From NCBI GenBank assembly GCA_017860085.1, contig JAFNAJ010000069.1:1-11655 (forward strand): a stretch of 11,655 bases of DNA, written 5' to 3'. Position numbers and translations under genes: made by a program. Positions 1-6,976 of the stretch are shown here, one piece after another (the stretch's first letter is position 1; every line of letters starts with the position of its first letter). A model generated the notes under the pieces. The model was given only the letters and a program-made list of their open reading frames with translations. It did not search any database and was not told the DNA's origin. Source of the stretch: Acidobacteriota bacterium. GTDB taxonomy: Bacteria > Acidobacteriota > Vicinamibacteria > Vicinamibacterales > JAFNAJ01.

Positions 1-129
1 GTGTTTCTGGCCGTCCGCGCGTGGAAGGAGGAGCACTGGAGCATGGCCGGCAGGGTCCACTTCTCGCTCGTGACTCTTGCGGCGGTGGTCGGCAGCGTCC
101 TGTGGCTCGAGCTGATTCAGTTACTTTGA
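1..129 (+). CDS. C-terminal end of a membrane-anchored protein, possibly a beta-lactamase-family serine hydrolase (partial)
   Basis: Frame 1 is open from the first base of the window to a TGA at 127-129, giving the last 42 residues of a protein that begins outside. The fragment has a basic, tryptophan-containing stretch (AWKEEHWSMAGRVHF) followed by one strongly hydrophobic segment that runs to the end, consistent with a C-terminal membrane helix. From memory, class C beta-lactamase-related serine hydrolases of Acidobacteriota often end in a similar 'GR.HY/F.LVTLA' membrane tail, so that is my best guess. No catalytic residues lie in this fragment, so the family is not proven. It ends 24 bases before the next gene on the same strand, so the two could be co-transcribed. 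Confidence 0.5.
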   Translation: MFLAVRAWKEEHWSMAGRVHFSLVTLAAVVGSVLWLELIQLL

Positions 130-153
130 AGCAATCTCCCGTGGAGCCCCGAG

Positions 154-1992
154 ATGTCGAGACAACGCCTCGCGACGGTACTGACGCTGGCCCTTGCGTG
201 TGGGCTGCCGTTCATCGGCCACCTTCGGGCGAGCGGCCCGCTTCAGACGCAGGCCTCGGCGGGCTATGCGCCGGACCTGTCATCGCTCGGTCGATCCACT
301 GACAGCGAGCTGGCCGACCTCGTGGCGAGATTTTCGGCCGACCGCCAGGCCCTGCTGCGGCGCTACGACGTGGAGCTGTCGCCCGACCACCTGCGCGCCT
401 TGCGGCGCTTCTACGCAGACTGGCGGTCAGCCGTCGCCACGCTGCCGTTCGAGCGTCTGAGCGCCGACGCCCGCATCGACGCCATCCTGCTCGACCGTCG
501 GCTCGGGTGGGAGCTGCAGTTACTCGATCGGCGGGAGCAATGGATCGAGGAGGCTCGGCAGCTTGTGCCTTTCTCGGCCACCATCTCCGCCTTGCACGAT
601 GCCCGCCGCCGGCTGGAGCCCGTCGACCCGGTCAAGGCCGCCGAAACGCTGACGACGGTCGCCAAGGAGATCGAACGCACGCGTCAGGTCGTTGAGGCGG
701 GCCTCGCACCGGGCACGCCCAGGGCCGCGGGCCCTGCGCCGCTCGAGACCTCGCCTGTCACTGCGCTCCGAGCCGCAGGACAGGTTGGCGAACTGCGGAC
801 GACGCTGGCCGCCTGGAACCGTCACTTCAGCGGCTACGACCCGGAGTTCACCTGGTGGACAGCCGCACCGTTCAAGCGCGTCGACGAGGCACTGAAGGCG
901 TATGAGGAGTTCCTCCGGAAGAAGGTCGTTGGTGTCGGAGCCGACGGGGAAGAGCGAATCGTCGGCACCCCAATCGGCCGCGATGCCCTGGTGGCCGACC
1001 TGGGATTCGAGGTCATCCCGTACACGCCAGAGGAACTGCTGGCGATCGCCGAGCGCGAGTTCGCCTGGTGTGAAACCGAGCTGCGCAAGGCGGCGCGCGA
1101 CATGGGGTTTGGCGACGACTGGAAGGCGGCTCTCGAGAAGGTGAAGACCCTGCACGTCGAGCCTGGCCGACAGCCCGACCTCATCCGCGACCTGGCCCGC
1201 GAGGCCGAGGCATACGTTGAGCAACACGGGCTCATCACGGTGCCGCCGCTCGCCAAGGAGATTTGGCGGCTCGAGATGATGTCGCCCGAGCGCCAGCGCG
1301 TGAACCCCTTCTTCCTCGGGGGCGAGGTGATCACGGTGTCGTTTCCCACCGACACGATGTCGCACGAGGACAAGCTCATGAGCCTCCGCGGCAACAACGT
1401 CCACTTCGCGCGGGCGACCGTCTTCCACGAGCTCATCCCGGGCCACCACCTGCAGGGCTACATGACGGCGCGCTTCAACGCCCACCGGCGCGCGTTCTCC
1501 ACGCCGTTCTGGGGTGAAGGGTGGGCGCTGTACTGGGAAATGCTGCTGTGGGACCGCGGGTTCCAGCGGTCGCCGGAAGACCGGATGGGCATGCTCTTCT
1601 GGCGAACACACCGGGCGGCACGCATCATCTTCTCGCTTCGCTTCCACATGGGGACGATGACGCCGCAGGAGTGCATCGATTTCCTCGTGGACCGCGTCGG
1701 GCACGAGCGGGCCAATGCAACCGCCGAGGTGCGGCGTTCCTTCAACGGCTCGTACCCGCCGTTGTACCAGCTGGCCTACATGATTGGCGGCCTGCAGTTC
1801 AGGGCGCTGCACCGTGAACTGGTCGGTCCGGGTCGAATGAGCGATCGCGAATTCCACGACGCCATCATCACCGGGGGCAGCATGCCCGTCGAGATGGTCC
1901 GCGCGCGCCTCACGAAGCAGGCGCTCACGCGCGATCACCGGCCGTCGTGGCGTTTCGCCGGCAACCCCACGGCAGGACCGGCCGGGCGCTGA
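154..1992 (+). CDS. Secreted DUF885 family protein (putative metal-dependent hydrolase)
   Basis: This encodes 612 residues, close to the usual length of bacterial DUF885 proteins. The ATG at 154 is preceded by GGAG at 143-146 with a 7-base spacer. Residues 1-28 have a basic start, a hydrophobic core (TVLTLALACGLPFIG) and small residues near position 27, so a Sec signal peptide and export are likely. Cys16 does not sit in a good lipobox. The family signature is clear: HELIPGHHLQ at residues 425-434, with the HE and HH pairs expected to bind metal, and WGEGWALYWE at 453-462, an acidic-aromatic motif that follows it in this family. DUF885 proteins are distantly related to zinc peptidases of the M32/thermolysin type. 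The substrate is unknown, and peptide or ester hydrolysis is only inferred. It converges with the damaged permease gene. Confidence 0.9.
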   Translation: MSRQRLATVLTLALACGLPFIGHLRASGPLQTQASAGYAPDLSSLGRSTDSELADLVARFSADRQALLRRYDVELSPDHLRALRRFYADWRSAVATLPFERLSADARIDAILLDRRLGWELQLLDRREQWIEEARQLVPFSATISALHDARRRLEPVDPVKAAETLTTVAKEIERTRQVVEAGLAPGTPRAAGPAPLETSPVTALRAAGQVGELRTTLAAWNRHFSGYDPEFTWWTAAPFKRVDEALKAYEEFLRKKVVGVGADGEERIVGTPIGRDALVADLGFEVIPYTPEELLAIAEREFAWCETELRKAARDMGFGDDWKAALEKVKTLHVEPGRQPDLIRDLAREAEAYVEQHGLITVPPLAKEIWRLEMMSPERQRVNPFFLGGEVITVSFPTDTMSHEDKLMSLRGNNVHFARATVFHELIPGHHLQGYMTARFNAHRRAFSTPFWGEGWALYWEMLLWDRGFQRSPEDRMGMLFWRTHRAARIIFSLRFHMGTMTPQECIDFLVDRVGHERANATAEVRRSFNGSYPPLYQLAYMIGGLQFRALHRELVGPGRMSDREFHDAIITGGSMPVEMVRARLTKQALTRDHRPSWRFAGNPTAGPAGR

Positions 1993-2032
1993 CCGTCGAT
2001 CGCGCCCGCGTCGACGAACCGACGCTCCGAAC

Positions 2033-2050
2033 AGAGGGACTGCCCCCTCT
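2033..2050. terminator. Possible short hairpin between convergent genes
   Basis: The 86-base gap between the two convergent stop codons contains AGAGGG (2033-2038) and CCCTCT (2045-2050) separated by six bases. A stem of six pairs here could help to end transcription in either direction. There is no clear T-tract on either side, so it is a weak candidate. Confidence 0.3.
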
Positions 2051-2078
2051 TGCCATGCATTGGTCGGCCAGGCCAGGT

Positions 2079-3048
2079 TCAGGCCGATTCTGCCTCGGTC
2101 TCCGCAGGACGCACCACCGCCCGGCGCTTCTCGGCCGCCGCCGACCGCAGCATCATCACCGCGGTGTAGATGACCACGACGATGACGAGCCAGCGCACCA
2201 TGTAGAGCGGCAACGACGTGACCACGTAGGCGGCGATCAGCACGGCTGGGATGCCGCCCAGCGTGAGGCCTATGGCGGTCCGCAGTGCGTAGGCGCGGTG
2301 CCGAATGAAGCGCGCGCTGCCCACGGGCATCAGGAACGCGCACGACCCCATCATGATAGGGAACGCGGCCGTGGGGTTCATTCCCAGCAGGCTGATCAGG
2401 ATCATGCTGGGGGCGTACATCCCGATGCCCAGCGTCATCAACGCGCCCAGGACCACGGCTGGGGGCGTACATCCCGATGCCCAGCGTCATCAACGCGCCC
2501 AGGACCACGTTGCCGGCAATGCCGATCGCGAGCCTCGGCCCGCTGAGCGCCAGTGCGTCGCCGCCGGCGGGGAAGAGCCCCATCTGCGACATGAACATGA
2601 GCCACGCGGCGGCCAGCAGCGCCGACCCCATGCCGATCTGCACCTTGCGCCGCGGCAGCTCCGAGACGACGCCCGCGCCGAGCGACGCGCCCAACACCGA
2701 CGCGCCGATGAGCAGCACCAGCGTGAGCGCGTCCACCTGGACGAGCGTGATGTAGATGAAGGCCTGCGCAATCACCGGCAGCGCGTGACCCACGTTGAGC
2801 GTACCGGGAATGACGCGGTCGTCCACCATGTGCCAGAGCTTGAAGATCGAGGTCGTGGTGGCGAACGAGCCGATCCCGAGCGGGTCGAAGAAGTTCGTCA
2901 CGAACCCCACGGCAGACTCGAAAGGCGACGGCACCAGGCCTTCCCGACCGGGCGTGGCCTTGGCACGGCGCTCCCGAATGTCCATCCACCACGTGACGAC
3001 GAACACCAGCGTCACCGCCACGAGCGCCACGAGGATCCAGAGTTTCAT
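2079..3048 (-). pseudogene. TauE/SafE (TSUP) family permease, frameshifted by a 52-bp tandem duplication
   Basis: From the ATG at 3048 the frame encodes a typical TSUP integral membrane protein: a helix at residues 2-21, a short polar stretch, then hydrophobic segments including FDPLGIGSFATTTSIFK (54-70), a membrane motif common in this family. After residue 197 (GIGMYAPS) the frame changes, because a perfect 52-bp tandem copy (2406-2457 and 2458-2509) has been added, and 52 is not a multiple of three. The remainder (MILISLLGMNPTAAFPIMMG onward to a TGA at 2079-2081) lies in another frame. With one copy removed the gene reads cleanly as 305 residues, a normal family length, and I see no other lesion. 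TSUP proteins move small anions such as sulfite or organosulfur acids; the substrate here is unknown. AGAGAG lies just upstream of the ATG. The start is 117 bases after the enolase gene on the same strand, so they may share a transcript. This may be a real recent mutation or an assembly error. Confidence 0.85.
2406..2509. repeat. Perfect 52-bp direct tandem duplication inside the permease gene
   Basis: Bases 2406-2457 and 2458-2509 are identical and directly adjacent, with no spacer. The flanking bases differ: T2405 against G2457 on the left, G2458 against T2510 on the right. On the minus strand each copy encodes the segment VVLGALMTLGIGMYAPS. The duplication changes the frame of the permease by one base. 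Confidence 0.97.
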
Positions 3049-3106
3049 GCGGGTCTCTCTTCCGGGCTTCCGCCTCCCGGCTTCAGGCCACGGGCAGAGC
3101 CTTTCA

Positions 3107-3119
3107 GTCGCGCAGGTCT
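3107..3119 (+). repeat. Degenerate half-REP remnant between the enolase and permease genes
   Basis: The 13 bases GTCGCGCAGGTCT here are identical to the degenerate copy at 5499-5511 (read on the minus strand) and differ at two positions from the GTAG head plus 5' arm of the intact family A repeat. No matching 3' arm is visible. The 117-base gap also holds an imperfect CCGGG/CCCGG hairpin (3062-3080) near the permease start. Confidence 0.4.
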
Positions 3120-3165
3120 GGACGCGCGCGCTATCCTTCCCGAGGGCCGAACGCCGAGCGCCGCA

Positions 3166-4275
3166 TCAGCCCTTGCCAACCCTGACGACCGGTTCGCCGA
3201 GCTTCGCGTCATCGACCGTCATGCCCAGGCCCGCACCAGCCGGGACAGGGAGCCGCCCCTCGTGTCGCCGCGGTGCGTCGGGCGACACCTCGACGTCGAC
3301 GTAGCTGTTGAAGTCGGTGCTCGTGAAGAGGAACTCGGGCCGCGTGCTACCGGCCAGGTGCGCGATGGCCGCGGTGGTCACATCGCCGCCCCAGCTGTCC
3401 TCGATCGTCATCACCACGCCGAGCGCCTCGCACAGATCGCGAATCTGCCTGGCCTTGGTGAGTCCTCCGACGCGCGAGATCTTGATGTTGACGGCATCCA
3501 TGGCCCGCGACTGCCACGCGCGCAGGAATGGCACCACGCCGGTGATCACCTCGTCGAGCACCATCGGCAGTGTCGTGTGCTCGCGCACCACCAGGCACTC
3601 CTCGAGCGTCGGGCACGGCTGCTCGATGTACACGTCGTCGTGCGCCACGGCATTGACGAGACGAATGGCTTCGTGCGGACGCCACCCGGTGTTGGCGTCG
3701 GCCACGAGGACGTCGCCGGGCCCGAGCACGCCCTTGACCGCACGGATCCGCGCCACGTCATCGTCTGGATCGGCCCCGACCTTCAACTGGAACCGACGGT
3801 AGCCCTCGGCGTGGTAGCGCGCCACCGAATCAGCCATTTCGCGCGGCGAGGCTTGCGAGATCGCGCGATACAGGTGCACGCTTTCCGCGACGCGGCCGCC
3901 GAGGAGCGTCGCCACTGGGACGCCCGCAGCCTTGCCAGTGATGTCCCAGCACGCGATGTCGATCGGCGACTTGACGTAGTGGTGGCCGCCCAGCGCAGCG
4001 TCCATCGCGTCGTTCAGCGCGCGGAGGCACGTGGGGTCGCGGCCAATCACCGTGGGCCCCAGCTCGCGGACTCCCTCGGCAACGCCCGCCGCGTAGGCGT
4101 CCATGTAGCCGGAGCCCAGCGGGCACACCTCGCCGTAGCCGTGGATCCCCTCGTCGGTGCAGACCTTGACGATGTTGCTCAGGAACGACGTCACTGAGTG
4201 ACCGCCCGACCATGCGTACTTCTTGTCCTTGAGGCCGTAGCGGACGTGGTAGACCTCGATGGCCGTGATTCTCAT
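3166..4275 (-). CDS. Enolase-superfamily enzyme, probable cis-3-hydroxy-L-proline dehydratase or related hydroxyproline/betaine enzyme
   Basis: This encodes 369 residues from the ATG at 4273-4275, which has GGGAG just upstream. An in-frame start 15 codons earlier is less likely, because residues 1-10 here (MRITAIEVYH) already match the usual family N-terminus. The N-terminal capping domain is followed by a barrel carrying the expected residues: catalytic Lys165 (QLKVG), metal ligands Asp193 (VADANTGW), Glu218 (IEQPC) and Asp241 (LDE), and second-side Lys265 (NIKIS). In the K-x-K position the first lysine is Gln163. Segments such as CPLGSGYMDAYA, RAISQA and TDFNSY resemble the cis-3-hydroxyproline dehydratase group as I remember it. 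That enzyme converts cis-3-hydroxy-L-proline to pyrroline-2-carboxylate; the related HpbD subgroup epimerises betaines of proline. Family membership is sure, the substrate is not. The methyltransferase genes on the same strand and the divergent pruA support a proline-like substrate. Confidence 0.85.
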   Translation of the reverse strand: MRITAIEVYHVRYGLKDKKYAWSGGHSVTSFLSNIVKVCTDEGIHGYGEVCPLGSGYMDAYAAGVAEGVRELGPTVIGRDPTCLRALNDAMDAALGGHHYVKSPIDIACWDITGKAAGVPVATLLGGRVAESVHLYRAISQASPREMADSVARYHAEGYRRFQLKVGADPDDDVARIRAVKGVLGPGDVLVADANTGWRPHEAIRLVNAVAHDDVYIEQPCPTLEECLVVREHTTLPMVLDEVITGVVPFLRAWQSRAMDAVNIKISRVGGLTKARQIRDLCEALGVVMTIEDSWGGDVTTAAIAHLAGSTRPEFLFTSTDFNSYVDVEVSPDAPRRHEGRLPVPAGAGLGMTVDDAKLGEPVVRVGKG

Positions 4276-4339
4276 GATCGCTCCCGCGGGGGTGAGGTGA
4301 CGGCGCGATTGTAGCTGCATTCCTCTCCCGTTTCTCGGG

Positions 4340-4345
4340 TAGGAT
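4340..4345 (+). promoter_or_regulatory. Possible -10 element (TAGGAT) for the small membrane protein
   Basis: TAGGAT lies 22 bases before the GTG at 4368. No good -35 box is found at normal spacing. Transcription starting about seven bases downstream would exclude the ATG at 4344 but keep the Shine-Dalgarno sequence at 4355-4360. A small dyad (CCCG, five bases, CGGG; 4327-4339) sits just before it. Confidence 0.25.
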
Positions 4346-4354
4346 GCACAGCAC

Positions 4355-4360
4355 GGAGGA
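4355..4360 (+). promoter_or_regulatory. Ribosome binding site deciding the start of the small membrane protein
   Basis: GGAGGA at 4355-4360 stands seven bases before the GTG at 4368, which is ideal spacing. The in-frame ATG at 4344 lies upstream of it and has no comparable site, so GTG is preferred. Confidence 0.6.
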
Positions 4361-4367
4361 ACCGGAC

Positions 4368-4524
4368 GTGAAGAACCTGTGCTGGACGCTGATCGGGCTG
4401 GCAGGCCTCGCCTTCGGGATGGGAACTGTGCTGTCGTTCGCTGGACACAAGGAGTTGCTGCTGTGGCCGGAGGGCTACTGGCGGGGATCGATTGGCCTGT
4501 TGCTGTTCGCGATTGCGCTGCGGC

Positions 4525-4547
<23 letters not shown>
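4368..4547 (+). CDS. Small two-helix membrane protein of unknown function
   Basis: From the GTG at 4368, with a strong GGAGGA Shine-Dalgarno sequence, this encodes 59 residues. An ATG at 4344 would add eight polar residues. The protein has two hydrophobic stretches (WTLIGLAGLAFGMGTVLSFA and GSIGLLLFAIALRLM) joined by a short loop with KELLLWPEGYW, and ends in the polar tail SEQRG, so an inner-membrane hairpin is likely. I do not recognise the family. It is divergent from the enolase gene (92-base gap), and its last 23 bases overlap the 3' end of the homocysteine methyltransferase gene on the other strand. The start signal and hydrophobic pattern favour a real gene, but it could be a chance reading frame. 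Confidence 0.6.
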
Positions 4548-5418
<871 letters not shown>

Positions 5419-5464
5419 GTCAGCCACCGAGTCGCCGGGCGGCGAGGCCGGCCGCCCGTCCACA

Positions 5465-5594
5465 CGCAGGCCTGAAGGCCTGCGCTACCGAAACACGTAG
5501 ACCTGCGCGACCGGAACATGCAGGCCTGCGCTACGGAAACACGTCCACGCAGGCCTGAAGGCCTGCGCTACAGGAAGGCGGAGGCCTGCGCTAC
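5465..5594 (-). repeat. REP-like hairpin cluster, family A (five copies, two intact)
   Basis: Read on the minus strand, the 24-base unit is GTAG, arm CGCAGGCCT, loop TC, arm AGGCCTGCG, a perfect 9-bp hairpin with a GTAG head. Intact copies are at 5548-5571 and 5465-5488. The copy at 5582-5594 keeps only the head and 5' arm, 5520-5534 has a shortened hairpin, and 5499-5511 is degenerate. GTAG heads start at 5594, 5571, 5534, 5511 (as GTCG) and 5488, about 23 bases apart with one longer step. The layout matches REP elements, whose GTAG/GTGG head and hairpin are recognised by RAYT (TnpA-REP) transposases; none is encoded here. The cluster fills the 127-base gap between the corrinoid and homocysteine methyltransferase genes, where it could stabilise or partly end the transcript. 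Confidence 0.85.
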
Positions 5595-6232
5595 CGCGCC
5601 TGTCCGGCCAGCGCGCGCACGCGCTCCACGGCATTGGCGGCATCGTAGCCGTAGCCGTCGGCACCGATCTCCCGGGCGAAACGCTCCGACACGGGCGCGC
5701 CACCGACGATGACCTTGATCTTGCCGTCGAGCCCTCGGCTCTTCACCAGGTCGACGACGTCCTTCATCACGGGCATGGTGGTGGTGAGCAGCGCCGACAT
5801 GCCGATGATCGACGCGCCAGACGCGACGGCGGCTTCGACGAAGCGCTCCGGCGCGACGTCGTTGCCGAGGTCGACCACCTCGAAGCCTGCGCCCTTGAGC
5901 ATGATTCCGACCAGGTTCTTGCCGATGTCGTGCAGGTCGCCCTTCACCGAGCCGATGACCACGGTGCCGGCCGTCGGCACGCCGTCGCGGGCGAGCAGCG
6001 GCTTCAGCACGTCGAGCCCGGCATACATCGCGCGGGCCGCGAGCAGCACGTCGGGCAAGAAGATCTCCCGCTTGCGAAACTGCTCGCCGACGATGTTCAT
6101 GCCGGCGATCAGGCCGCGGTTGAGGATGTCGCCAGGCGGGATCGCGTCGGCGACTGCCCGGGAGACGAGGTCGTGCACGGTCTCGTCCTCGCCACGTTCG
6201 AGGTTCTGCGCGATGTCGGTCAGGATGTCCAT
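5591..6232 (-). CDS. Corrinoid (cobalamin-binding) methyl-carrier protein, MtbC/MtgC/MetH-like
   Basis: This encodes 213 residues, the normal size of two-domain corrinoid proteins. Residues 1-85 form the helical cap domain (GLIAGMNIVGEQFRKREIFL is typical). Residues 88-213 form the Rossmann-like B12 domain with the base-off motif GDLHDIGKN, whose His101 is the expected lower cobalt ligand, then the SALL segment (Ser146-x-Leu148) and GG at 177-178, which line the nucleotide tail. It carries a methyl group on cobalt between a substrate-specific methyltransferase and an acceptor enzyme in the cytoplasm. The donor enzyme is probably the MttB-family protein two genes upstream, the acceptor enzyme the homocysteine methyltransferase downstream. 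The start is 30 bases after the reactivation gene, with GGAG and GAGGGG upstream. The TAG stop (5591-5593) lies inside the GTAG head of the first REP copy, so the C-terminus may have been set by repeat insertion. Confidence 0.94.
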   Translation of the reverse strand: MDILTDIAQNLERGEDETVHDLVSRAVADAIPPGDILNRGLIAGMNIVGEQFRKREIFLPDVLLAARAMYAGLDVLKPLLARDGVPTAGTVVIGSVKGDLHDIGKNLVGIMLKGAGFEVVDLGNDVAPERFVEAAVASGASIIGMSALLTTTMPVMKDVVDLVKSRGLDGKIKVIVGGAPVSERFAREIGADGYGYDAANAVERVRALAGQAR

Positions 6233-6262
6233 GCCCCTCGTCTCCAGCGGTTGCGGCGCAGG

Positions 6263-6976
6263 TCACCCGCGCCCGAGCGAAGCGATCCGATCCTGGCACT
6301 CCCGCGTCGTGCAGCGTTCGCAGCACGGGAACTCCGGTGAGAACTGGTGAATCTCGGCGGGGCCGGCCACGATCACGCCGGACACCGATTTCAGCGGCTG
6401 CATCAGGCAGCTCTGGTTGAGCGTGATGCCAACCTCCTCGGGCCCGAGCGCCGCGAACAGCGCCCGCTGGCCACTCACGTGCCAGCCGCAGTATCCGGGG
6501 CTGTAGGCCAGCACGGACGTGTCGGCGGGCAGGTCGCCAGCGGCCTGCAAACGCTCGGTGACCGCGATCGAGGCGGCCCTGGCAAGCCCATCGGCCGCAA
6601 CCGAGGCAACCGCGTCGAGCATGTGTCCCCGGGCTGGGTCCTGGCGACCGAACAGGTCGCGAATGGTGTCGGTGACGCGCGGCCCGACGGTGGCTGCAAA
6701 CAGGGCCAGGACGTCCGCGCGCGGAAAGACCCGCTCGAGCGGTGTGTCTCCGTCGTTCGAACCGTCGCCCCGGTACACCTCGGCGAAGTCACTGCGCTCG
6801 ACGAGCCGGACGATGGCACGAGGCTCCGCGCGTTCGCGGTACACCGCCATCGCGTCGTGGAGCAGTGCCCCAATGCGCGGCGGCAGCCGATCCTCGCCGG
6901 GCAGCCCCTGGCTCTCGAGCACGGCGGCCACGGATGGAAGCGACGCCTCGGCCGTCCACGCAACCTGCCACCTCAT
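6263..6976 (-). CDS. B12-dependent methionine synthase activation-domain protein with a C-terminal cysteine cluster
   Basis: This encodes 237 residues related to the fourth (activation) domain of MetH, here as a free protein. The family features are the YSPGYCGW segment (158-165), matching the S-adenosylmethionine-binding 'PGY' motif of MetH, and PLKSVSGVIVAG (194-205). Such proteins rebuild methylcobalamin after the cobalt is oxidised, using S-adenosylmethionine and an electron donor. Near the C-terminus are Cys218, Cys219, Cys222 and Cys227, a cluster that MetH lacks. It could hold an iron-sulfur centre or other metal that brings in the electron; this is inference, because no ferredoxin or flavodoxin gene is seen here. 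The start overlaps the stop of the MttB-family gene by four bases (ATGA, 6973-6976), which indicates translational coupling. Its likely client is the corrinoid protein encoded next. Confidence 0.88.
   Translation of the reverse strand: MRWQVAWTAEASLPSVAAVLESQGLPGEDRLPPRIGALLHDAMAVYRERAEPRAIVRLVERSDFAEVYRGDGSNDGDTPLERVFPRADVLALFAATVGPRVTDTIRDLFGRQDPARGHMLDAVASVAADGLARAASIAVTERLQAAGDLPADTSVLAYSPGYCGWHVSGQRALFAALGPEEVGITLNQSCLMQPLKSVSGVIVAGPAEIHQFSPEFPCCERCTTRECQDRIASLGRG

Noticed and set aside
520..2078. Long minus-strand reading frame that continues from the permease start across the DUF885 gene
   Set aside because: It is the shifted frame after the 52-bp duplication plus an antisense frame kept open by GC-rich codon use. 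The residues are rich in Arg, Gly, His and Pro and show no domain. The sense strand carries a clear DUF885 protein.
2305..4197. Plus-strand 630-codon frame opposite the permease and enolase genes
   Set aside because: It crosses two real minus-strand genes and the gap between them, and its translation is compositionally biased with no recognisable domain.
5465..5594. CRISPR array at the spaced repeats
   Set aside because: Units are only about 23-37 bases apart, have no unique spacers of similar length and are decayed palindromes; no cas genes are near. The same applies to 10347-10483.
5485..5703. Minus-strand 72-codon frame with repeated VAQAFRPA-like peptides
   Set aside because: The peptides are just the family A REP repeats read in one frame, joined to an out-of-frame part of the corrinoid gene. 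There is no sign that they are translated.
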